From JACVRX01 sp963819885 (GTDB taxonomy: Bacteria > Actinomycetota > Actinomycetes > Jiangellales > Jiangellaceae), in the NCBI GenBank assembly GCA_963819885.1, contig CAWFXV010000022.1:124001-188000 (forward strand): DNA of 64,000 nucleotides, in the 5' to 3' direction. This document shows, one piece after another, positions 54,669 through 62,315 of this stretch. A program made the translations under genes and the position numbers. Under the pieces are notes generated by a model, which did not search any database, was not told where the DNA came from, and saw nothing but the letters and a program-made list of their open reading frames with translations. Within the stretch, counting starts at the first letter, position 1. Each line of letters starts with the position of its first letter.

Positions 54669-54977
54669 CTACCAGGACCAGCCGCGGGAGCGGAGCTCGG
54701 CCTCGGCCAGCAAACGCCGCACCGGACGCTTGGCGTCAGGAACCGGAACCTCCAACAATCGGCACGCTTCGGTGAGCAAGTCGTCATATGCAGCTTGGGC
54801 AGCGTTGAGGTGGTGGGCTCGAGCCCAGCGGCCGCCTTCCTGCTCCAGGCGATTGATCTCGCCTGCCAGCCGGGTCAGCCGGGTCTGGATGGTCAACGTC
54901 ACGAACGGATCTGGACCAGTCGCGGGCCGAGACCAACCCAGCACCGAACGGGCCAAGTCGCCCAAGTGAGCCGTCAT
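54669..54977 (-). CDS. Hypothetical helical protein
   Basis: 102 residues, mostly helical: IQTRLTRLAGEINRLEQEGG, HLNAAQAAYDDLLTEACRLL, KRPVRRLLAEAELRSRGWSW at the C-terminus. No signal, membrane segment or known motif. ATG at 54977 with a GGGG-rich upstream sequence. It converges on ogt with only 3 bases between stops. Family not recognised. Confidence 0.65.
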   Translation of the reverse strand: MTAHLGDLARSVLGWSRPATGPDPFVTLTIQTRLTRLAGEINRLEQEGGRWARAHHLNAAQAAYDDLLTEACRLLEVPVPDAKRPVRRLLAEAELRSRGWSW

Positions 54978-55002
54978 GGTGACCCCACAGAAACGGTCGT
55001 GC

Positions 55003-58000
55003 TTAACGCAACTCTCGCCCATAGTACGTCGGGTTCGTGGAACGGATTGGACCAGCCCTACCCGCGGGGCGATCCGTGGCCGGGGCACCGTATCCGCCGC
55101 CGCCGGGCGTCTCGACGACGAGGACGTCGCCCGGCTCGACATCGACCAGGTCGCAGCCGGCCATCGCGATCACGTCTCCCTCGACCCGTTCGACCCGGTT
55201 GCTACCCAGGGCTCCCGGCTGCCCGCCGGCCATGCCATAAGGCGGCACCCGGCGGTGACCTGAGAGCGTGCTCACGGTCATCGGCTCGAGGAACCGTAGC
55301 CGCCGGACCGCGCCGTCCCCGCCACGCCATCGGCCGGGGCCGCCACTGCCCGCCCTGATCGCGAATTCCTCCAGCCGTACCGGAAACCGCCATTCGAGCA
55401 CTTCGGGATCGGTCAGGCGCGAATTGGTCATATGGGTCTGCACAACCGACGTGCCGTCGAAGCCGTCGCCCGCGCCCGATCCCGATGCGATGGTCTCGTA
55501 GTACTGATGCCGGTCGTTGCCGAACGTCACATTGTTCATCGTCCCCGACCCCTCTGCCTGGATGCCGAGAGCGGCATACAAGGCGCCAGTCACAGCCTGC
55601 GACGTCTCGACGTTGCCGGCGACGACGGCGGCCGGGTATTCCGGCGCGAGCATCGAATGGCTGGGCACCACGATGTTCAGCGGTCGTAGGCAGCCGTCGT
55701 TGAGCGGAATGTCGTCGTCGACGAGGGTTCGGAAGACGTAGAGGACGGCGGCAGTTGCTACCGAGGTGGGGGCGTTGAAGTTGGTCGCGAGCTGAGCGGA
55801 TGACCCGGCGAAGTCGATCGTGGCCGTCCGGTTGGTCCGGTCAACGGTGACCCGGACGCAGACGTGGGCGCCGCTGTCCATCTCGTAATCACACAAGCCG
55901 TCCCTCAAGGCGTCGATGACCCGCCGGACTGCTTCCTCGGCGTTGTCCTGGACATGGTCCATGTAAGCGTGCACGACGTCGAGGCCGAAGTGATCGATCA
56001 TTCGCCGCAACTCCTCGACACCCTTCTCGTTGGCCGCGATCTGAGCGCGGAAATCGGCGAGATTCGTCTGCGGATTGCGCGAGGGATACTGCGCCTGAGT
56101 CAGCAGCCTCAGAGTTTCGGCCTCGCGCAGCCGGCCGTCGGCCACGAGTAGCCAGTTGTCGAAGAGCACGCCCTCTTCGTGCACGTTGCTGCTCATTGCC
56201 GGCATGGATCCCGGGGTGAGGCCGCCGATCTCGGCGTGGTGCCCTCGGGCTGCGACGAAGAACAGCAGGTCACGTCCCGCGTCGTCGTAGACCGGAGTGA
56301 CGACAGTGACGTCCGGCAGATGGGTGCCGCCGTGGTAGGGGTCGTTGATCGCATACACCTGGCCGGGCCGCATGGTGCCGGCGTTGCGCCGGATGACCTC
56401 TTTGATGCTGGTGCCCATCGAACCCAGATGGACGGGCATGTGCGGAGCGTTGGCGATTAGGTTGCCGACCGGGTCGAACACCGCGCAGGAGAAGTCCAGC
56501 CGTTCCTTGATGTTCACCGACTGCGCTGTCGACTCCAACCGGACGCCCATCTGCTCGGCGATCGACATGAACAGGTTGTTGAAGATCTCCAGCATGACCG
56601 GGTCGACCTCGGTCCCGACGTCGGTAGCGTCAGTGCGGGCTCGAACGCGTTCCAGCTGCAGATGACTGTGTGGAGTCACCGATGCCCGCCAGCCATCGTC
56701 GACGACCGTCGTCGCGTCGTCCTCGGCAATGATCGCCGGTCCGACCACCACGTCGCCTGGCTGCAGCCGCTCGCGTCGATATAGCGAGACGCCCCCCCAC
56801 GCACCGTTCCGGTAGAAACGGACGTCCGCACCAGGCTGTGGCATTTCCTGTCGCCCGGCTCTACCCGAGACGACATCCCCGGACCCCCCGGCTCTACCCG
56901 AGACGGCATCCCAAGGCCCCCCGGCTCTGCTCGGCGCAACGCCAGCGAGCTCGGGCTGCTCGGTCAACCCGCGCGCTTCGACGGACAGCGCTTCGACTAC
57001 GAGCGGGCGGTCCATCAGGAACGAGTAGGTGCGCCGGTAGTCGGCCTCGAACTCGGCGGTCATCGCGGCCGGCTCGGCGAGGGCGACCTGCAGGGCGGTG
57101 TCGGTGCCGTCGTAGCGCAGATGTGCGCGGCGGGTGACCCGGATCTGGTCCGACGGCACCTCCTGGTCGGCCAACTCGGCTCGAGCGGCGTCTTCGAGAT
57201 CGGCCGCCAGCTCCTGCAGCCGGGGCACGACCCCGGACTCGAGACGGCGCTCGACGGACTGCTCGCGCATGGTGACGACGTCGGCGAGGCCGATGCCGAG
57301 GGCCGACAGGACGCCTGCCATGGGCGGGACCAGCACCGTCGTGATGCCCAGTACGTCGGCAACAGCACAGGCGTGTTGCCCACCGGCCCCGCCGAACGTG
57401 GTCAGTGCGTATTCGGTGACGTCGTGGCCTCTCTGCACCGAGATCTTCTTGACCGCGTTGGCCATGTTGGCGACCGCGATCTGCAGGAAGCCTTCGGCAA
57501 CCTGCTCGGGCGTGCGGTCGTCACCGGTCGCCGCGGCGATCTCGGCAGCCAGCTCGATGAAATTCCGTCGGACGACTAGCGAATCCAGCGGCTGGTCGCC
57601 GTCGGGTCCGAAGACGTGCGGGAAATGGGCAGGCTGGATCCGGCCGAGCATGACGTTGGCGTCGGTCACCGTCAGTGGTCCGCCGCGGCGGTAGCAGGCC
57701 GGTCCCGGGTCGGCGCCGGCCGAGTCGGGACCGACCCGATAGCGGCTCCCGTCGAAATGCAAGATCGAACCGCCACCGGCGGCGACGGTGTGGATGGCGA
57801 GCATCGGCGCTCGGAGCCGGACGCCCGCGACCTGAGTGTCGAAGACGCGCTCGTATTCACCGGCGTAGTGCGAGACGTCCGTCGACGTGCCGCCCATGTC
57901 GAAGCCGATGACCCGATCGAAGCCCGCCAGTGCCGACATCCGGGCCATGCCGACGATCCCGCCGGCCGGCCCGGACAAGATCGCGTCCTTGCCGCGGAAG

Positions 58001-58743
58001 TGCCCGGCCTCGGCCAGACCGCCGGCGGACTGCATGAACATCAGCCGGACCCCGCCCAGCTCGTCATCGATGTGCTGGACGTAGCGGTGCAGGACTGGCG
58101 AGAGGTACGCGTCCACCACCGTCGTGTCACCGCGCGGCACCAGCCGCATCAGCGGGCTGACCTCGCTGGAGAGCGAGATCTGGGGAAACCCGATCTCGCC
58201 CGCGAGCTTCCCGACGGCCCGCTCGTGCTCGGGGTTGACATGGCTGTGCAGGCAGACCACGGCGACGGATCGGATGCCGTCGGTATAAACGTGAGACAGG
58301 TCGGCGGCCAGCCGGTCGAGGTCTGGTTCGCGGATGACGCTTCCGTCCGCCGCCAGGCGTTCATCAACCGCGATGACCCGGTCGTAGAGAAGCTCCGGCA
58401 CGACGATGTGCCGGTCGAAGATACGCGGCCGATTCTGATACCCGATACGCAGCGCATCTCGGAAGCCGCGGGTGATCACGAGCACGGTCGGCTCGCCACG
58501 CCGTTCCAGCAGCGCGTTGGTCGCGACCGTGGTTCCCATCCGGATGCCGTCGATCTGTTCCGCCGGAATCGGCACTTCGGCCGGCAGTTCCAGCACGGTG
58601 CGAATTCCTGTGACGGCAGCGTCGGCGTAGCGAGAGCGGTTCTCGGAGAGCAACTTGTGCGTGACGAGACTGCCGTCGGGTCTCCGCGCGACGATGTCGG
58701 TGAACGTCCCACCGCGGTCGATCCAGAACTGCCAGCCGGCCAT
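55003..58743 (-). CDS. Fused hydantoinase A/B (5-oxoprolinase-like)
   Basis: 1246-residue ATP-dependent enzyme in which the HyuA-like half (about 1-640) and HyuB-like half (about 715-1246) are joined, as in eukaryotic 5-oxoprolinase. HyuA motifs: WIDRGGTFTDIVARRPDGS, MGTTVATNALLERRGEP, GFDMGGTSTDVSHYAGEYE, TFGGAGGQHACAVAD; HyuB motifs: DFSCAVFDPVGNLIANAPHM, VYAINDPYHGGTHLPDVTVV, ARGHHAEIGG, PGGGGYG. The true start is ATG 58743. The linker carries three copies of a 33-bp repeat. Substrate could be 5-oxoproline, a hydantoin or another cyclic amide. Downstream gene is 25 bases away. Confidence 0.94.
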   Translation of the reverse strand: MAGWQFWIDRGGTFTDIVARRPDGSLVTHKLLSENRSRYADAAVTGIRTVLELPAEVPIPAEQIDGIRMGTTVATNALLERRGEPTVLVITRGFRDALRIGYQNRPRIFDRHIVVPELLYDRVIAVDERLAADGSVIREPDLDRLAADLSHVYTDGIRSVAVVCLHSHVNPEHERAVGKLAGEIGFPQISLSSEVSPLMRLVPRGDTTVVDAYLSPVLHRYVQHIDDELGGVRLMFMQSAGGLAEAGHFRGKDAILSGPAGGIVGMARMSALAGFDRVIGFDMGGTSTDVSHYAGEYERVFDTQVAGVRLRAPMLAIHTVAAGGGSILHFDGSRYRVGPDSAGADPGPACYRRGGPLTVTDANVMLGRIQPAHFPHVFGPDGDQPLDSLVVRRNFIELAAEIAAATGDDRTPEQVAEGFLQIAVANMANAVKKISVQRGHDVTEYALTTFGGAGGQHACAVADVLGITTVLVPPMAGVLSALGIGLADVVTMREQSVERRLESGVVPRLQELAADLEDAARAELADQEVPSDQIRVTRRAHLRYDGTDTALQVALAEPAAMTAEFEADYRRTYSFLMDRPLVVEALSVEARGLTEQPELAGVAPSRAGGPWDAVSGRAGGSGDVVSGRAGRQEMPQPGADVRFYRNGAWGGVSLYRRERLQPGDVVVGPAIIAEDDATTVVDDGWRASVTPHSHLQLERVRARTDATDVGTEVDPVMLEIFNNLFMSIAEQMGVRLESTAQSVNIKERLDFSCAVFDPVGNLIANAPHMPVHLGSMGTSIKEVIRRNAGTMRPGQVYAINDPYHGGTHLPDVTVVTPVYDDAGRDLLFFVAARGHHAEIGGLTPGSMPAMSSNVHEEGVLFDNWLLVADGRLREAETLRLLTQAQYPSRNPQTNLADFRAQIAANEKGVEELRRMIDHFGLDVVHAYMDHVQDNAEEAVRRVIDALRDGLCDYEMDSGAHVCVRVTVDRTNRTATIDFAGSSAQLATNFNAPTSVATAAVLYVFRTLVDDDIPLNDGCLRPLNIVVPSHSMLAPEYPAAVVAGNVETSQAVTGALYAALGIQAEGSGTMNNVTFGNDRHQYYETIASGSGAGDGFDGTSVVQTHMTNSRLTDPEVLEWRFPVRLEEFAIRAGSGGPGRWRGGDGAVRRLRFLEPMTVSTLSGHRRVPPYGMAGGQPGALGSNRVERVEGDVIAMAGCDLVDVEPGDVLVVETPGGGGYGAPATDRPAGRAGPIRSTNPTYYGRELR
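56854..56934. repeat. 33-bp tandem repeat in hydantoinase linker
   Basis: Three units spaced 33 bases (starting 56854, 56887, 56920), each opening CCCGGCTCT(A/G)C; the last is partial. In the protein they give 11-residue repeats of the type SGRAGGSGDVV between the two catalytic halves. Confidence 0.8.
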
Positions 58744-58769
58744 GCCCAATCGCTGTCCGACCGTCCCGC

Positions 58770-59462
58770 TCAGACGCGCTCGATCATCACGTGTGGCGGG
58801 AACTCCCGGTCAGCGAACCTTCCGACGGTGTAGGTGTACAAAGCGTCGAAGCCGCCGCTGACTGCCCCGCCGATCAGCGGTACGCGCTTGGCTAGCGTGA
58901 GCGTCGCGTACTTGCCGCCGATCCGGGTGACGAGCGATTGCGTGACGTCTGCGGTGATTCGCTCGAGTGTCGCCTGGTCGAGTTGGCCGGCGCCGACGGC
59001 GATGTCGTGTGGCCGGAGGTCGAGCTCGTGCTCGGCTAGGGCTTCGCGCACGCCCTCCTCGCCGAGCAGCGTCATCAGCGCCGCTGCGCGCACCTTGAGG
59101 TCCGTAATCTCGTATCCGCGCAGGTGCGCGATCGCTGCTGCCATCCGAGCCTGGACGAGCGCCAAACCGGCCAGGTTGGCGGGGATCGCCAGGAAGATCG
59201 TGACCAGTCCGCCGAGATTGGTGACGAACCCTTGCGCGCCCGCCAGCCGAACGTGTTGGTCGATGACGGCCTTGACTGCCTCGTCGACGTCCTGGGTGCG
59301 AGCCAGATGCTTGCGCGCGACTTCGCGGGCGCCCGGAAAGCCGGGAAACCCGTCGACCGCTTTGTTGAGGAACTGCCGGACTCCGCGCGACGCGACCATC
59401 GGGGCCGCCCTGCGGATGGCGACGCTGCTCGCCATGTTGGTCATCGTCTCCCGGAGACCCAT
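58770..59462 (-). CDS. EcsC-family protein
   Basis: 230 residues. The EcsC domain shows KHLARTQDVDEAVKAVIDQH, GFVTNLGGLVTIFLAIPANL (amphipathic/membrane helix), RMAAAIAHLRGYEI and PLIGGAVSGGFDALYTYTVG near the end, typical of the family. Function unknown; Bacillus EcsC sits with an ABC transporter, but none is here. ATG at 59462. Confidence 0.88.
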   Translation of the reverse strand: MGLRETMTNMASSVAIRRAAPMVASRGVRQFLNKAVDGFPGFPGAREVARKHLARTQDVDEAVKAVIDQHVRLAGAQGFVTNLGGLVTIFLAIPANLAGLALVQARMAAAIAHLRGYEITDLKVRAAALMTLLGEEGVREALAEHELDLRPHDIAVGAGQLDQATLERITADVTQSLVTRIGGKYATLTLAKRVPLIGGAVSGGFDALYTYTVGRFADREFPPHVMIERV

Positions 59463-59560
59463 GGCCCGACCCTACGGCCTGCTGACCGGGCGCTCTCACC
59501 GTGTCCGGCGACGGACTGAGCGTCCCGCAATGCGCCCACTGCCCGACTGGTTGACAGGCC

Positions 59561-59703
59561 TGCCAATTGTTTGGGTACCGACTCTGCCCTGCCTCTCAAC
59601 AGCAATTGGCACGCCGTGGCGTTCCACGAACCGGGATGAAAGCCGTGCTTCAGCAACGTACTGGCGTGCCAATCGCGACTGGGCACCGTGCCATCGCGGT
59701 GCC
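59561..59703 (+). promoter_or_regulatory. Inverted-repeat-rich leader upstream of aat
   Basis: In the 360-base gene-free spacer 59463-59822, segment A TGCCAATTG (59561-59569) pairs with B CAATTGGCA (59603-59611); B extended as ATTGGCACGCC (59605-59615) also pairs with C GGCGTGCCAAT (59663-59673); a further hairpin GGCACCG/CGGTGCC covers 59682-59703. A-B and B-C pairings exclude each other. Nothing else is supported here. Confidence 0.5.
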
Positions 59704-59822
59704 AGGACCGTCCGTCGTCGTAGGCAGTCGCTGTACAGGTTTCGATCTTGACTACCCACTTTGTCCAGGGCTAATCCAGGGTGTCAAGAGGCGCCCGGGT
59801 GCGACGTCCTAGCCTCTTCCAG

Positions 59823-60518
59823 ATGCCCTCCGTCGAGCCGCCGCCGACGCCGTGGGTCTTCCCACCAGCCGATCGCGCGGACGCGGACGGGCTGGTCGGA
59901 GTGGGTGCGGATCTGGCCCCGGGAACGCTTCTTGCCGCATATCGGCGCGGGCTGTTCCCGATGCCGGTGTCGCGCTCGGATCTTGGTTGGTGGTCGCCCG
60001 ATCCGCGCGGGATTCTTCCTCTCGCCGGGCTGCACGTCTCCCGGTCGTTACGCCGTGCCTGTCGTCGGCTCGACACCCGGGTGGACACCGCCTTCACGCA
60101 GGTCGTGGCCGCATGCGCTGACCCCCGCCGTCGAGGCGCATGGATCACGCCGGAGGTGGCGGCGGCATACGCCGAGTTGCACCGGCTCGGCTGGGCACAC
60201 TCAGTCGAAGCCTGGACGGCGGATGGCCGGCTGGCAGGCGGACTGTATGGGGTTGCGATCGGCGGGCTGTTCGCCGGCGAGTCGATGTTCCACGCGCCGC
60301 AGTCGTTCGGCCGGGACGCGTCGAAGGTGGCACTGGCCGGACTCGTCGAGCTGCTCCGAGCCGACGGCAACGACGACCGGCTGCTCGACGTTCAGTGGGC
60401 GACACCGCACTTGGGCCGCCTCGGCGTGATCGCCATACCGCGGGCGGAGTACTCGGCCCGACTGATGACCGCACTGACCCTGCCGGTTCCGGCCGCATTC
60501 GAGAGCCCGCAAGGGTGA
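59823..60518 (+). CDS. aat: Leucyl/phenylalanyl-tRNA--protein transferase
   Basis: 231-residue enzyme adding Leu or Phe to N-terminal Arg/Lys of proteins for ClpS/ClpAP degradation (N-end rule). Conserved blocks: FPPADRADADGLVGVGADL, AYRRGLFPMPVS, GWWSPDPRGILPL, GWAHSVEAWTADGRLAGGLY, AIGGLFAGESMFH and DVQWATPHLGRLG. The ATG at 59823 fits the family start; a GTG at 59781 is possible. Confidence 0.96.
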   Translation: MPSVEPPPTPWVFPPADRADADGLVGVGADLAPGTLLAAYRRGLFPMPVSRSDLGWWSPDPRGILPLAGLHVSRSLRRACRRLDTRVDTAFTQVVAACADPRRRGAWITPEVAAAYAELHRLGWAHSVEAWTADGRLAGGLYGVAIGGLFAGESMFHAPQSFGRDASKVALAGLVELLRADGNDDRLLDVQWATPHLGRLGVIAIPRAEYSARLMTALTLPVPAAFESPQG

Positions 60519-60543
60519 GGCACTGCCGTGCGACGATGACGTC

Positions 60544-61407
60544 GTGCCCGAGCTTCCGGAGGTCGAGGCGCTGGCGGCGTTCTTACGTGAGCAGGCAGTC
60601 GGCCAGGTCGTCGCGCGGATCGATGTCGCGACGATCAGCGTGCTCAAGACGTACGACCCGCCACTGACGTCGCTGCAGGGCCTCACGATCACCAGCGTCG
60701 GTCGGCATGGCAAGTTCCTTGACATCGACTGCGACGGCCTGCACTTCATCACCCATCTGGCTCGGGGCGGCTGGCTGCGATGGAGCGAAAACCTGTCGCC
60801 GACGCCGCCGCGGCCAGGGCGGGGCCCGCTTGCCCTACGGTTCCACCTCGCCAGCGGCAGTGGCTTCGATCTGACCGAGGCAGGCACCAAGAAACGGCTG
60901 GCGGTATACGTCGTCCATGACCCGGCCGAGGTGCCCGGCATTGCGCGCCTCGGAGTCGACCCGCTGTCCGCCGAGTTCTCGCTGAAACGGCTCCGCTCGA
61001 TCCTCGACGAAGCCGGCCGGGCGCAGATCAAGGGTGTTCTTCGCGACCAGTCGGTCGTCGCCGGCATCGGCAACGCGTACTCCGACGAAGTTCTGCACGT
61101 GGCCCGGTTGTCCCCTTTCCACCCGGCCACGTCGCTGACGGACGAGGAGGTTGCCACTCTGCACGCGGCCATCGTCGAGACCTTGCACGACGCCGTCCAA
61201 CGTTCGGCAGGGCTGGCAGCGCGCGAGCTCAAGGACAGCAAGCGATCCGGGTTGCGGGTGCACGGACGCACCGGCCAGAAGTGCCCGGTGTGTGGAGACA
61301 CGGTGCGGGAGGTGTCGTTCGCCGATTCCAGCCTCCAGTACTGCCCTACCTGCCAGACCGGAGGCAAGCCGCTGGCCGACCGGCGCTTGTCGCGTCTGCT
61401 GAAGTGA
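60544..61407 (+). CDS. Fpg/Nei-family DNA glycosylase
   Basis: 287-residue base-excision repair enzyme. It starts V-PELPEVE, giving the N-terminal Pro2 nucleophile and Glu3; the middle helix-two-turn-helix includes IKGVLRDQSVVAGIGNAYSD; the C-terminal zinc finger is KCPVCGDTVREVSFADS then YCPTCQT. Residues after the finger differ from classical MutM, and the damage-loop region is divergent, so it is likely an Fpg2-like paralogue with altered lesion range rather than the main 8-oxoG glycosylase. GTG at 60544, 25 bases after aat. Confidence 0.93.
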   Translation: MPELPEVEALAAFLREQAVGQVVARIDVATISVLKTYDPPLTSLQGLTITSVGRHGKFLDIDCDGLHFITHLARGGWLRWSENLSPTPPRPGRGPLALRFHLASGSGFDLTEAGTKKRLAVYVVHDPAEVPGIARLGVDPLSAEFSLKRLRSILDEAGRAQIKGVLRDQSVVAGIGNAYSDEVLHVARLSPFHPATSLTDEEVATLHAAIVETLHDAVQRSAGLAARELKDSKRSGLRVHGRTGQKCPVCGDTVREVSFADSSLQYCPTCQTGGKPLADRRLSRLLK

Positions 61408-61430
61408 CGTGCTGAGGAAATGGAGCTGTC

Positions 61431-62207
61431 GTGGCCAAGCCGAGTGTGACGTTGTCAGACAGCGTCGAGATGCCGCTCGTCGGCCTAGGGACCTGGCAGC
61501 TGCGCGGACGGGAGGCATACCGCGCCGTCCGGCACGCCCTAGACGTCGGGTATCGCCACATCGACACCGCGACGATCTACCGCAACGAGGGCGAGATCGG
61601 ACGGGCGCTGCGCGACAGCGGCGTGGCCCGCTCGGAGGTTTTCATCACCACCAAGCTCTGGCCGAGGGACGCCGGCCGGGAACGCCGCACCATCGCGGCG
61701 AGCCTGGCCGCGTTGGGCACTGAGTTCGTCGATCTGTGGTTGATCCATTGGCCGCCGCGTGGCGGCGTGGCGGATGAGGTGTGGAAGGAGTTCGTCGCGG
61801 TCCAGCGCGACGGACTCGCCCGGTCTATCGGTGTCAGCAATTTCAGCCCGGCTCAGATCGACCAGGTCGCCGACGCTACCGGAGTGACGCCGGCAGTCGA
61901 CCAGATCGAGTGGTCTCCCCACCTCTACGACCGAAAGGTCGCCGACGCGCTCCAGGCCCGCGGCGTCGTGCTGGAGGGTTACAGTCCGTTCAAGACCAGC
62001 CGCTTGACCGATCCGGTGCTGGTGGAGATCGCGGCGAAGCACGGGGTCACCCCGGCCCAGGTCGTGCTGCGCTGGCACGTCGAGCACGGCTTTGTCGTAA
62101 TCCCCAAGTCCGCCCGGCCGGAGCGCATCGCGGCGAACTGGGAGGTGTTCGGGTTCACACTCGATGCCGAGGAACTCACCCGCATCGACGCACTCGGACG
62201 CCCGTGA
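61431..62207 (+). CDS. Aldo/keto reductase (AKR5-like, 2,5-diketo-D-gluconate reductase type)
   Basis: 258-residue NADPH-dependent reductase. Motifs: MPLVGLGTWQL, GYRHIDTATIYRNEGEIGRA (catalytic Asp and Tyr), FITTKLWP (Lys), LWLIHWPP (His), GVSNFSPAQI and VVIPKSARPERIAANWEVFG (2'-phosphate binding). GTG at 61431, with GAGGAAATGGAG upstream. It follows the glycosylase gene by 23 bases and may be cotranscribed. Substrate not determined. Confidence 0.93.
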   Translation: MAKPSVTLSDSVEMPLVGLGTWQLRGREAYRAVRHALDVGYRHIDTATIYRNEGEIGRALRDSGVARSEVFITTKLWPRDAGRERRTIAASLAALGTEFVDLWLIHWPPRGGVADEVWKEFVAVQRDGLARSIGVSNFSPAQIDQVADATGVTPAVDQIEWSPHLYDRKVADALQARGVVLEGYSPFKTSRLTDPVLVEIAAKHGVTPAQVVLRWHVEHGFVVIPKSARPERIAANWEVFGFTLDAEELTRIDALGRP

Positions 62208-62315
62208 CTGCGTCGACACCGAAGGACACCGAGATCAGGCAGCTCCCTGATGTCGCGACCAACCCCTTAGACCGATCCTGATGTTGTGCTGCCTGGCCAA
62301 GGGATACTGGGCTCC

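Noticed and set aside
57616..58833. 405-codon plus-strand frame opposite the hydantoinase
   Set aside because: Antisense to well-conserved HyuA motifs.
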